DNA of 54,958 nt. It comes from Candidatus Poseidoniaceae archaeon. Lineage in GTDB: Archaea; Thermoplasmatota; Poseidoniia; Poseidoniales; Poseidoniaceae. How positions within the stretch are numbered: the first letter of the stretch is position 1; each line of letters opens with the position of its first letter. The stretch spans positions 1 to 54,958 of the forward strand of contig JAOMTZ010000012.1 in assembly GCA_028356125.1 (NCBI GenBank), in the 5' to 3' direction. The notes beneath the pieces were generated by a model that was given only the letters and a program-made list of their open reading frames with translations, was not told where the DNA came from and did not search any database. The position numbers were made by a program, and so were the translations under genes. Shown here one piece after another: positions 1-8,534 of the stretch.

Positions 1-1369
1 TTTCAGCATGTGAGTCTGTACCGTCAAATGCCATTTCGTAAATCTTGCCATCTTCAACGTCTTCCAAACTAGTTAATGGGACAATAACATTACCAGCATG
101 AGCATCAGCCCTAGCACGTAATTCATCTGAAATTTCATCTAATAAGCGCTTACATTCATCCGCGATATTGGCCAGTGGAAGGGGTTCTTTACCACCTGTT
201 CTTCTTGCAGCAAAGGCACAGTCATTCTCTATGTCGCGTGGACCTATGTCCAAACGTAGAGGAACGCCTTTTATCTCCCAATCGAAATATTTCTGTCCAG
301 CATGAATATCTCTCGAATCGACTTTTACTCGTAATCCAGATGCTTTCAGTATTGCAGCGACTTCATTTGCCTTAGCAATAGTGTCCACTTCTGAATTCTT
401 TCTGATCATCGGACAAATGACAACCTGGTGTGGTGCTATTGATGGTGGCATTATCAGCCCATTATCATCACCATGCATTCCTACTACTGCTCCTAGTAGT
501 CTTTCAGACATCCCATAGGTTGTCTGATGACAGTGCTGCTGTTGAGCATCTAGATTCTCATAAGTAAGGTCGAATGCCTTTGCCCACTGGTCTCTGTAAT
601 GGTGGCATGATGCAACCTGTAATGTCCTACCATTGGGCATAATAGCATCTATTCCTATTGTATACCAGGCACCAGGGAATGTATCCCATATTGGACGTTT
701 TGCTTTGATTACAGGTAGGCATAACTGGTGCATTAGATTGTCCACTATTTCTAAATCCTGTTCGATTTGCCTGGATGCACATGCTTCGTCAGCATGGGCT
801 GTATGTGCTTCAAAGAAGTGTATTTCCCGTACTCTAATGAAAGAGCGAGTTTGTTTTGTCTCATATCGGAATGTGTTTACCATCTGGTATACCTTCAGTG
901 GTAGGTCCTTGTGTGAACGCACCCATAATGGGAACATGGTATACATCGCAGTTTCACTGGTCGGTCGTAAAAACATAGGGACATCCAATTCGTTTTCACC
1001 GGCATGTTTTACCCAGTAAACTTCTTTCTTGAATCCACCTTCTTCATCTTCGTCTCGTAAATCGTCAGGATCAACGCCTTCTTCTCTAGCTCTTTTCAGT
1101 CTAGCAACTAGGGCGTTTTCTTTTTCTAGCAGATTCTCCGGAATCAGTAATGGAAAGTTCACTTCTTCGTGTTCAGTCCTCTCCATTTCTTCATGGGTTA
1201 GCGAATCAATTAGCTTCATTGTACGCCATCCATACGGCCTCCATACATCCATTCCCTTTATTGGATATCTCTTGTCAACTAACTCAGATGCTTCGACAAT
1301 AAACGGGTACCAAGAGTTGAAATCATCAACTTTCGAAGGTATCCCTCGCTTTGCTTTGCCTTTGCCCAT
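1..1369 (-). CDS. proS: Prolyl-tRNA synthetase, archaeal/eukaryal type (3' end beyond window)
   Basis: Class II aminoacyl-tRNA synthetase that charges tRNA-Pro in the cytoplasm. Translating the minus strand from ATG at 1369 gives a continuous frame of about 456 codons running off the left edge. Recognisable pieces are the N-terminal stretch GIPSKVDDFNSWY, the class II motif 2 region FRYETKQTRSFIRVREIHFFE, and downstream MHGDDNGLIMPP, APHQVV (start of the anticodon-binding domain) and DIGPRDIE. The absence of the large bacterial insertion domain and the order of blocks fit the archaeal/eukaryal ProS of roughly 480-500 residues, so only the C-terminal zinc-type end is missing. The next gene upstream on the same strand starts 566 bases away and ends 38 bases from this start. 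Confidence 0.93.
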   Translation of the reverse strand, partial: MGKGKAKRGIPSKVDDFNSWYPFIVEASELVDKRYPIKGMDVWRPYGWRTMKLIDSLTHEEMERTEHEEVNFPLLIPENLLEKENALVARLKRAREEGVDPDDLRDEDEEGGFKKEVYWVKHAGENELDVPMFLRPTSETAMYTMFPLWVRSHKDLPLKVYQMVNTFRYETKQTRSFIRVREIHFFEAHTAHADEACASRQIEQDLEIVDNLMHQLCLPVIKAKRPIWDTFPGAWYTIGIDAIMPNGRTLQVASCHHYRDQWAKAFDLTYENLDAQQQHCHQTTYGMSERLLGAVVGMHGDDNGLIMPPSIAPHQVVICPMIRKNSEVDTIAKANEVAAILKASGLRVKVDSRDIHAGQKYFDWEIKGVPLRLDIGPRDIENDCAFAARRTGGKEPLPLANIADECKRLLDEISDELRARADAHAGNVIVPLTSLEDVEDGKIYEMAFDGTDSHAE

Positions 1370-1407
1370 ATTACTCACCTATACTTGGTGTTCATCAAAT
1401 TGCCGCA

Positions 1408-1935
1408 TTACTTACGGCGGAAAGCAAGAATGATGACAACTATGCTACATGCCAGAGCTACATAATCAGGGATGCCGAGAACAGGGAAGGGTTCAGACCA
1501 CCCCATTTCATTATTAATTTCATGGATTCCAGCCCAATTTATTCTGGTTCCTTCTCCACCATTAAGGAAGCCAAATGCACCGAATATGTTCGCAACTGCA
1601 GTTAACAAAGATAGAATTCCAAATGCTTTGAGAAGTCCACCGCCACTCTTTGCAGTTACTTGTTCTGGGATTGAAGGTAATGATGGCATTGGCATTGGCG
1701 CTACTGGCGCGGCCCCAGGTACAACTTCAATCATGGAATCCGGCGTAGTAACCGCGGTTATTACTTCAACATCTGGTAACTGGGTCCCATGGCTCGGCTT
1801 ACTAGGTGCAATCGGCTCAATGTTTAGCCCAAAGATACGTTCAGCAAGACTTGCTAAAATTGGGTCTGCAGCGATTTCAGACTCATCAATATCGCCATCG
1901 AGAAGACGTTTGAGTTTATCTTCATGACTGGTCAT
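1408..1935 (-). CDS. Small membrane protein of unknown function, two predicted TM segments
   Basis: Not recognised as a named family. The 175-residue product has an acidic N-terminal third (DKLKRLLDGDIDESEI), a Pro/Met/Ala-rich linker (about 60-95), then two hydrophobic segments (about 100-123, LLKAFGILSLLTAVANIFGA, and about 153-171, VALACSIVVIILAF), ending RRK, which suggests a cytoplasmic C-terminus. The soluble N-terminal part is therefore also probably cytoplasmic. It lies between transaldolase and proS on the same strand. The ATG at 1935 is the only good start. It could be a lineage-specific membrane anchor; no catalytic motif is visible. Confidence 0.6.
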   Translation of the reverse strand: MTSHEDKLKRLLDGDIDESEIAADPILASLAERIFGLNIEPIAPSKPSHGTQLPDVEVITAVTTPDSMIEVVPGAAPVAPMPMPSLPSIPEQVTAKSGGGLLKAFGILSLLTAVANIFGAFGFLNGGEGTRINWAGIHEINNEMGWSEPFPVLGIPDYVALACSIVVIILAFRRK

Positions 1936-1987
1936 GCAATCGCCTCGTAAACCAATGTGGGCAGGTGCTCATTATCAAGCGTTCGCC

Positions 1988-2647
1988 TCAAGCATTGCCG
2001 GCCGCTTCGACCTCAGCCCAATCTTTCATGAATCCAGCTAGTCCCTTATCGGTTAGTGGGTGTGTCATTAGTTGACGGAAAATTTTGGTTGGCATTGTTA
2101 CAGTGTGCGCACCCATTTGCATACAAGCAAGAACATGAGTTGGATGGCGAATTGATGCAGCAAGTACCTTTGTATCAACATTGTAATTATCCCAAGCGGA
2201 CATAATTTCTGCTATCAAAGTCATTCCGTCAGCACCAGTGTCATCTATTCTACCGATGAATGGTGATACATATGTGGCACCTGCTTTGGCTGCCATCAAT
2301 GCTTGGGAAGCAGAGAATATTAGTGTGACATTTGTTTTTATCCCATCTGCAGTAAGTATCTTTGTCGCAGCCAAACCTTCAGGTGTGCAAGGGATCTTTA
2401 TAATGACATTTGGTGGTAACTCTTCTTTCAATAGTCTACCTTGTTCTACCATTCCTTCGGTATCTAAAGCGGTAACTTCTGCTGAAATAGGGCCGTCACA
2501 AATCGATGCGATTTCAGCTACAACAGTTTTGAAGTCTCTTCCACTCTTCTTGATCAAGGAAGGATTTGTCGTTACTCCGTCAAGAATACCCCATGAGGCA
2601 ATCTCTCGAATTTCATCTACGTCAGCGGTGTCTAGGAAGAACTCCAT
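1988..2647 (-). CDS. tal: Transaldolase, small TalC/fructose-6-phosphate aldolase type
   Basis: Class I aldolase of the non-oxidative pentose phosphate pathway. The product (219 aa) begins with the family hallmark [13 protein letters not shown], carries the Schiff-base lysine region [11 protein letters not shown] and the later block [12 protein letters not shown]. About 215-220 residues is the normal length of the short transaldolase/FSA subgroup. The frame is open further upstream to a TTG at 2677 that overlaps the transketolase stop, but the conserved N-terminus starts at ATG 2647, which I prefer. Directly downstream of the two transketolase subunits, so the three genes look like one operon for sugar-phosphate interconversion, probably ribose supply. 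Sequence alone does not separate transaldolase from fructose-6-phosphate aldolase activity. Confidence 0.9.
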   Translation of the reverse strand: MEFFLDTADVDEIREIASWGILDGVTTNPSLIKKSGRDFKTVVAEIASICDGPISAEVTALDTEGMVEQGRLLKEELPPNVIIKIPCTPEGLAATKILTADGIKTNVTLIFSASQALMAAKAGATYVSPFIGRIDDTGADGMTLIAEIMSAWDNYNVDTKVLAASIRHPTHVLACMQMGAHTVTMPTKIFRQLMTHPLTDKGLAGFMKDWAEVEAAGNA

Positions 2648-2673
2648 GAGGGGGTGTCGTAGTAGGAGGTGCT

Positions 2674-3612
2674 TCAAGCCTTCCTCGCGATTACCTTCTT
2701 CACAGCATCAGAAATGTGGTGTGATTTTAGGCCCATCATCTCCAGCATTTCTTCAGAACCAGCAGACTCTCCGAATCGATCATGAACACCAATTTTTTCC
2801 ATCGGAACAGGGTGCTTGGTGACAATGTGCTCTGCTACCGCACCTCCAAGCCCGCCAATAATAGAATGGTCTTCAGCAGTAACTATTGCTCCACATTTTT
2901 GAGATAATGAATCAAGAAGTTCTGTGTCAAGGGGCTTGATAGTGTGCATATCCACTACTGTGGCACTAATCCCTTCTGATTGTAATGCCTTAGCCGCCTC
3001 CATTGCTTCGTGGACTAGTACTCCACAAGCAATTATAGCAACATCATTACCCTCAATGAGAGTGATTCCTTTTCCGATTTTTATTTGACTTTCCTTACCT
3101 TCATACAATACAGGGGTTTTATTTCTGGCTGTACGCATGTAAGATGGCTTACCTAATCCTGGTAATTGCATTGTGAGTTCCTTTGTGGATACATCATCAC
3201 AAGGGTGCATAACAACTACATTTGGAAGAGTGCGGTATATTGCTAAGTCTTCAATCGATTGTGCGCTTGAACCATCTGTACCTGTGTGAGTGCCACCGTG
3301 TGATCCGCAAAGATGTACTGGAAGGTTAGGTCTAGCGATTCCATTTCTCATTTGTTCGAATGCCCTTTCTGTAAATATTGCAAATGTGCTTGCGAATGGA
3401 ATGTATCCACTAGATGCTAATCCTGCTCCTACCAACAGCATATTTTGTTCTCCAATTCCACAAGAAACTGTTCTTTCCGGGTGAGCCTTTCTGAAATGAA
3501 GCGATTTTGTAGATTTGCCTAGGTCTGCTTCAAGAACTACCACTTTCGGGTTATCTGCTAATGCTAGTAATGCCTCTCCGTATCCATCTCTGGTTGCTGC
3601 CATTCTGGTCAC
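2674..3612 (-). CDS. Transketolase, C-terminal subunit
   Basis: Second half of a split transketolase (312 aa): pyrimidine-binding domain of the thiamine diphosphate enzyme plus the C-terminal transketolase domain. Visible blocks are [17 protein letters not shown] (with the catalytic Glu), [20 protein letters not shown] and the C-terminal [18 protein letters not shown]-like segment. The start used is GTG at 3612, whose GTGA overlaps the stop of the N-terminal subunit; ATG at 3603 ([13 protein letters not shown]) is an equally plausible start. Two-gene transketolase is usual in archaea. Works with the neighbouring N-terminal subunit and transaldolase. Confidence 0.92.
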   Translation of the reverse strand: MTRMAATRDGYGEALLALADNPKVVVLEADLGKSTKSLHFRKAHPERTVSCGIGEQNMLLVGAGLASSGYIPFASTFAIFTERAFEQMRNGIARPNLPVHLCGSHGGTHTGTDGSSAQSIEDLAIYRTLPNVVVMHPCDDVSTKELTMQLPGLGKPSYMRTARNKTPVLYEGKESQIKIGKGITLIEGNDVAIIACGVLVHEAMEAAKALQSEGISATVVDMHTIKPLDTELLDSLSQKCGAIVTAEDHSIIGGLGGAVAEHIVTKHPVPMEKIGVHDRFGESAGSEEMLEMMGLKSHHISDAVKKVIARKA

Positions 3613-4436
3613 GCATTCACCCCCAATTCAGATAGTGCGATTGCTAATTGTTCATCAGATGGTGCTGCACCGTGGAATGCAGGATTGTTTTCCATGAATG
3701 ATACTCCCTTTCCTTTAACAGTCATGCCAATTACAACAGCTGGTTTGTCGGTAACTGTATCCATCCAGTCAATGGCGCTAACGATTTCACTCATGTTGTG
3801 TCCATCGATAACCTTTACAGCCCACCCAAATGCGTTCCATTTAGCAGGAATGTCAAACATTCTCATCTGTGCTTCGCAGAAATCATCATTTTGAATACCG
3901 TTACAGTCGATAAATAATTTCAGGTTTCCAAGCTCGTGGTGAGCAGCAGCCATAGCTGCTTCCCAAATACTTCCTTCTTGGATTTCTCCATCGCCCACCA
4001 TTACGTACGCATTTCTTTTCGAACCATCGATATTAGCAGCAATTGAACACCCCATCCCATAAGATAGGCCCATTCCTAAACTGCCTGCGGAGAAATCTAC
4101 TCCTGGACACCACTTCATGTCTACGTGGCCTTGGCATACACCGCCCTTTACACGGTAACTTTCTAGATCAGCATGAGATATGAATCCCATTTCTGCTAAA
4201 ACAGCGTACATTCCGGGAGAAGCATGTCCTTTCGACAAAATGAATCTGTCTCTGTCATCCCAATCAGGGTCATCACTTCTAGCACGAAGTCTGTGACCAT
4301 ATAAGGCACACAAAATGTCGATTTCAGATAGGGAACCGCCAGGATGTCCAGCCTGTGCCCTATGAGTCATTTTACATATCTCGATACGGCATTTTCTAGC
4401 CATTTCTTCCAATTCGGAGATGCTCATACCAGTCAT
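3609..4436 (-). CDS. Transketolase, N-terminal subunit
   Basis: First half of the split transketolase (275 aa), binding the diphosphate of thiamine diphosphate with Mg2+. Motifs: AQAGHPGGSLSEIDIL near residue 30, SKGHASPGMYAVLA, and the GDG...N cofactor signature GDGEIQEGSIWEA followed by DCNGIQ. The open frame begins with TTG at 4439, but ATG at 4436 or 4427 gives a more normal start. Its stop overlaps the start of the C-terminal subunit by four bases, implying translational coupling of the two chains. Confidence 0.92.
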   Translation of the reverse strand: MTGMSISELEEMARKCRIEICKMTHRAQAGHPGGSLSEIDILCALYGHRLRARSDDPDWDDRDRFILSKGHASPGMYAVLAEMGFISHADLESYRVKGGVCQGHVDMKWCPGVDFSAGSLGMGLSYGMGCSIAANIDGSKRNAYVMVGDGEIQEGSIWEAAMAAAHHELGNLKLFIDCNGIQNDDFCEAQMRMFDIPAKWNAFGWAVKVIDGHNMSEIVSAIDWMDTVTDKPAVVIGMTVKGKGVSFMENNPAFHGAAPSDEQLAIALSELGVNA

Positions 4437-4504
4437 CAATACCGCTTCCGAAAGGTAGGCCTAAGACTATGGCCTTTGATGCTTGTGCTTATCTCGACTT
4501 GAAT

Positions 4505-4612
4505 TCAATCGTCATTTTCATTAGAAGCATTACCAAAATCTGGCAATGGTGGAGGCGTGAATACTCCACTCAAACGCTTTGCTGCATCCGATAATACAAA
4601 CAACAAATCTCC
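4505..4612 (-). pseudogene. 3' remnant of a minus-strand gene, cut at about 4610
   Basis: Reading the minus strand into the TGA at 4505-4507 gives about 35 codons, GDLLFVLSDAAKRLSGV then TPPPLPDFGNASNENDD and a stop. The low-complexity acidic ending is typical of many proteins here and looks like a real C-terminus. The same frame is closed by a TAA just beyond 4612, exactly where recognisable P-type ATPase sequence begins on the other strand. I read this as the tail of a gene whose body has been lost or displaced by a rearrangement or an assembly join. The parent family is not identifiable from so short a piece. Confidence 0.45.
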
Positions 4613-4654
4613 GAGGGGTTACCGATTATTCTTGTCACTACTCTAGCAATCGGA

Positions 4655-6514
4655 ATGAGGAATATGGCAAGGCACAAAGCCATAATTCGTCGCATGAAGG
4701 CTGTTGAAACCCTTGGTTCCACTACTGTAATATGTACAGATAAAACAGGTACGCTAACCAAAAATCAAATGACAGTTCGTGAATTGATGCTTCCAGAAGA
4801 TACATTTGGAATTAGTGGTGAAGGATTCAAACCGGTAGGCAAACTAATGCTCAATGATACCGAGCTTAGTGATGAAAGGATGTCTGAGTTACAACGAGAT
4901 CTTGGATTCAGGCTAGCCGCTACTTGTCTATCTTTATGCCATAATTCACAAATCGCAGAGGTCGATGAGCAGTGGTCTGCCATTGGCGACCCTACAGATA
5001 GTGCGTGTGCTGTATTGGGCTACAAAATAAACGGCGATGTTGCTAAATTCGCACAAAGGCACCCTCGTAAGCATGAATTCTTCTTCAATACAGATAGGAA
5101 GAGAATGTCGGTAATTCATGAATATGAAGGGGAAGATTGGGTTTTCTCGAAAGGCGGCGCTGGTGGATACAAAGATCTTGTAAAGTGGAAAGTATCCAAC
5201 GGGGAGATAGTCCCTATAGAAGAAGGTGATATCAATGATGCCACAAATGCCAATCGAACAATGGCTAGTAAAGCAATGCGAGTAATTGCATTATGTGCTA
5301 GACGTGTTGAAGATGGTGAAGACATACACGATATGGAGTCCGTTGAAGACAACCTTATCTTCCTAGGTATGGTTGGGATTATGGATCCACCACGTGCTGA
5401 AGTTTACGATGCAATCAAGAGATGTCAGAAAGCTGGTATTCGAGTTAAGATGATTACTGGAGACCAACATATGACTGCACAGTCTATTGGTGAAGATCTC
5501 AATATTACTAAACCTCATATCGATGCTATCGGCGGTGAAAGATTAGAACAATTAGATGATGAAGCTATGCGAGATATAGTCGGTGGAACTGCAATTTTCA
5601 GTCGAGTAACTCCGGAGCAGAAGATGCGCATAGTTACTGCATTACAGGATGAAGGCGAAGTTGTAGCGATGACTGGAGATGGAGTAAATGACGCTCCTGC
5701 ATTGTCACGTGCAAATATTGGTATATCGATGGGTATTTCCGGTACCGATGTTGCCAAGGATGCCTCTGACATGGTATTACAAGATGACAATTTCGCTAAT
5801 ATCGTAAATGCTGTAGAAGAAGGTCGGAAGATATACGCTAATATCAGGAACTTCGTGCGATATCAAGTATCAACTAATGTAGCGGCTGTAGCGCTACTGT
5901 TACTGGCAAAGGTTGTATTTGACATGCCTCTACCTCTGACTGCAACTCAAATTTTGGTTATCAACATTCTAATGGATGGACCACCTGCTGTTGCACTTGG
6001 TGTTGAAAGAATGCACTCTAATGTCATGGATAGGCCTCCGCGCCCAGTAACCGAACCTCTGCCAAATCTTATGGATTTAGCATTGATATTCTATCTCGGT
6101 GCAGTAATGGTTACTGGAACACTTGTCGTCTACTACATCGCATTGAGCAATGGCACTGAAGAATATGCTAGGACAATGTGTTTCAGCGTATTCATACTAT
6201 TCCAATTGTTTAACGTCATGAATTGCCGCAGTAGTGAAGATAGCGTATTTAAATTAGGCCTGTTCACTAACAGGGCAATCTATCTTGCAATATTCTTCTC
6301 TACTTCATTACTACTAATCTCAGTCCAGGGGTCAATGTGGACCATTCCATTAACCTCGTTCAATGTAGGCGAATTACTGTCTACAACAACTCTTGACAGA
6401 GCAGATTGGTTTGTAATCGTATTAGTTTCAAGTACAGTGTTTATGGCGGAAGAATTCCGCAAATTAATCCAAAGCAAAGGTATCTTCAGAGTTAGAACCA
6501 GCCGTCGAACTTGA
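4655..6514 (+). CDS. P-type cation-transporting ATPase (Ca2+-type), N-terminally truncated
   Basis: Membrane cation pump of the P2 type. From the first ATG the 619 residues contain the phosphorylation motif CTDKTGTLT (Asp29), a KGAPE-like site altered to SKGGAGG, MITGDQHMTAQSI, the hinge TGDGVNDAP, and six C-terminal membrane segments including ILVINILMDGPPAVALG. Family members have about 850-900 residues. The first four membrane helices and the actuator domain with TGES are absent. Family-like sequence in this frame starts only at SEGLP (about 4610, usually PEGLP in helix 4), with a stop at 4592. Without the actuator domain the pump should not cycle, so this is either a pseudogene or an assembly artefact. 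C-terminal resemblance is to SERCA/PMR1-like pumps; the ion is not certain. Confidence 0.8.
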   Translation: MRNMARHKAIIRRMKAVETLGSTTVICTDKTGTLTKNQMTVRELMLPEDTFGISGEGFKPVGKLMLNDTELSDERMSELQRDLGFRLAATCLSLCHNSQIAEVDEQWSAIGDPTDSACAVLGYKINGDVAKFAQRHPRKHEFFFNTDRKRMSVIHEYEGEDWVFSKGGAGGYKDLVKWKVSNGEIVPIEEGDINDATNANRTMASKAMRVIALCARRVEDGEDIHDMESVEDNLIFLGMVGIMDPPRAEVYDAIKRCQKAGIRVKMITGDQHMTAQSIGEDLNITKPHIDAIGGERLEQLDDEAMRDIVGGTAIFSRVTPEQKMRIVTALQDEGEVVAMTGDGVNDAPALSRANIGISMGISGTDVAKDASDMVLQDDNFANIVNAVEEGRKIYANIRNFVRYQVSTNVAAVALLLLAKVVFDMPLPLTATQILVINILMDGPPAVALGVERMHSNVMDRPPRPVTEPLPNLMDLALIFYLGAVMVTGTLVVYYIALSNGTEEYARTMCFSVFILFQLFNVMNCRSSEDSVFKLGLFTNRAIYLAIFFSTSLLLISVQGSMWTIPLTSFNVGELLSTTTLDRADWFVIVLVSSTVFMAEEFRKLIQSKGIFRVRTSRRT

Positions 6515-6554
6515 AAGGGTTGGATTCAATAATAACCGTCACTGCGACACAAAC

Positions 6555-7745
6555 ATGCCAGCAGGCGAGTCCTCGGTTTGGAGAGAGAATCTTTCCCGAA
6601 CTCTACAAGCTAATGTATGGCCTAGAGATTTTGAATCGATCGTCGCCAAATTATCCAACGGTGAACAACTATCAAGATCTGATGGCCACTTTTTGTTTAA
6701 CAGTAAGGACCTCGATACAATTGGTCGTATTGCTAACATAGTCAAGTATGCAAGATTTGACAATAACGCATTCTTCAATGTGAATGTACATATTAATCAA
6801 ACCAATATTTGCACATTGGCTTGCAGGTTCTGTGCTTTCAGACGCGGTCGAAGGGCTAAGGATGCGTATGCAATGGATATCGATGAATATGTAGAAGATT
6901 TGCGTAATTACGCAAATCATGTAGACGAAGTTCATTCCGTTGGCGGATTGCACCCCGAGTGGGACGTTGATCATTATTCGGCACTTTTTTCTAGAGTAAA
7001 GGATGAATTCCCAGATATACACATCAAGGCATTAACTGCCGTAGAGATTAAGCACATTTCGAAATTATCTGGCATATCGATTCGCAACACTCTGGAAAGA
7101 CTTAGTGAGGCAGGATTAGGATCACTGCCAGGCGGTGGTGCAGAAATATTAGATGACGACGTACGTGCAATAATTTGCAAGGGTAAAGAATCGTCATCAG
7201 AGTATTTGGAAATACACCAGACTGCCCATGAATTAGGTATTCCTACCAACTGCACTATGTTATTTGGTACAGTTGAAACAATCGATCAGCGTATCACACA
7301 TTTGTTGAAGTTACGAGACCTTCAGGATAAGACAGAGGGATTCCAATGTTTCGTGCCTTATCCATTCCTGCCTGATGATTCACGCCTTCCCGAAGCACAA
7401 CTTGCCAGCGGAACCGAGATTCTACGGATGATTGCTATCTCAAGACTGATGCTAGATAATATCCCTCACATCAAAGCCTACAGGATGAATATCGGTGATG
7501 AAATAGCTGAACTAGCTCTCCAGTTTGGAGCGGATGATATCGACGGAACCGTCCAGAAAGAATCGATAATGCATTTGGCGGGTTCTAATGCTCCTTTGGA
7601 TCACGATAAGGAGAAGTTGGCCAAGATTGTTATTAATTCAGGTTCCAAACCTGTTCAGAGGAATACAACATACACTTCCTTTGAGGAATACATACTACCA
7701 AAAGCACCCGCCCGCCGACACTTACGCATGGCGGCTGGTGAATAG
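6555..7745 (+). CDS. mqnE: Aminodeoxyfutalosine synthase (radical SAM)
   Basis: Joins the MqnA product, 3-[(1-carboxyvinyl)oxy]benzoate, to SAM to make aminodeoxyfutalosine in the futalosine route to menaquinone. The 396-residue protein has the radical SAM cluster motif CTLACRFCAF (about residues 86-95), then EVHSVGGLHPEW, the glycine block LPGGGAEILDD and QCFVPYPFLPDDS, in the order seen in the MqnE/MqnC/CofH superfamily. The long VGGLHPEW block and the mqnA gene directly following favour MqnE over MqnC. The start at ATG 6555 is the first in frame and gives a normal N-terminal extension. It lies 40 bases after the broken ATPase. Confidence 0.88.
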   Translation: MPAGESSVWRENLSRTLQANVWPRDFESIVAKLSNGEQLSRSDGHFLFNSKDLDTIGRIANIVKYARFDNNAFFNVNVHINQTNICTLACRFCAFRRGRRAKDAYAMDIDEYVEDLRNYANHVDEVHSVGGLHPEWDVDHYSALFSRVKDEFPDIHIKALTAVEIKHISKLSGISIRNTLERLSEAGLGSLPGGGAEILDDDVRAIICKGKESSSEYLEIHQTAHELGIPTNCTMLFGTVETIDQRITHLLKLRDLQDKTEGFQCFVPYPFLPDDSRLPEAQLASGTEILRMIAISRLMLDNIPHIKAYRMNIGDEIAELALQFGADDIDGTVQKESIMHLAGSNAPLDHDKEKLAKIVINSGSKPVQRNTTYTSFEEYILPKAPARRHLRMAAGE

Positions 7746-8534
7746 ATGTCATGGGAACGAACTATTGGACGAGTTTCGTTCATCAACTGTGAACCTCTTT
7801 TTTATGGCCTAGACAATTCATGGGATGTGTTACCTGCACCCCCATCTTGGTTGACTGGCCATCTTCTTCGTAAAGACTGTATTTTGGCCCCCATACCTGC
7901 TGCAGCTTACGCCAAGAACTCTAGCGAACTTGTTCTAGTTCCCGATTTAGCCATTTCAAGTCGAGGGGAAGTAGGCAGCGTGCTCCTCTTCGGTTCAATG
8001 CCCATCGAGTCAATGAATACGATAGCACTGCCATCAGATTCAGCCTCTTCGGTCGCTCTACTGCGCCATCTTGTGTCCAAGAGGGATCTACAACCGAACT
8101 ATGTCGAGATGGGTCCCGATTTAGAAGGGATGTTAGATTCATGCGATGGGTGCTTGTTGATTGGTGACCGCGCACTTGAAGGAGCAAGGGCTCACCCAGA
8201 GTTAGTGGTAATGGATTTGGGCTCAGAATGGCTTCAGGTAACTGGTAATCCAATGGTATTCGGTGTATTTGCCGCACGCAGAGACTCCGATGTAGAATTA
8301 ATTAAATCGGCTTATGATGCTCTTATTTCAAGACTTGAGGCGTTTGAGAATGATGACTCTGTTCGTAGCCAAGTCATAGCGGCGAGTGGAGTGAAGTCTG
8401 CTCAAAGCGTTGAAAGGCTCGAGAGGTATTTCGGAGAAGTAATCAATCGTATGGATTCCGAAGACATGGATGGTCTTAGGTTGTTTTTGAAAACTGCATG
8501 TGGCATGGATGATGAGCCGGTTATGGCTTGGTAA
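7746..8534 (+). CDS. mqnA: Chorismate dehydratase
   Basis: Converts chorismate to 3-[(1-carboxyvinyl)oxy]benzoate, the first committed step of futalosine-type menaquinone synthesis. Recognised by the N-terminal block RVSFINCEPLFYGL, the ILAPIPAAAYAK segment, SDSASSVALLRHL and LLIGDRALEGA, all typical of the MqnA periplasmic-binding-protein-like fold. At 262 aa the length is normal. The ATG directly follows the mqnE stop with no spacer, so the two are co-transcribed. It ends back-to-back with the minus-strand gene whose stop begins at 8535. Confidence 0.88.
   Translation: MSWERTIGRVSFINCEPLFYGLDNSWDVLPAPPSWLTGHLLRKDCILAPIPAAAYAKNSSELVLVPDLAISSRGEVGSVLLFGSMPIESMNTIALPSDSASSVALLRHLVSKRDLQPNYVEMGPDLEGMLDSCDGCLLIGDRALEGARAHPELVVMDLGSEWLQVTGNPMVFGVFAARRDSDVELIKSAYDALISRLEAFENDDSVRSQVIAASGVKSAQSVERLERYFGEVINRMDSEDMDGLRLFLKTACGMDDEPVMAW

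Noticed and set aside
6511-6741. 76-codon ORF overlapping the end of the ATPase and start of mqnE
   Set aside because: Out of frame with mqnE, no motif, fully covered by real coding sequence.
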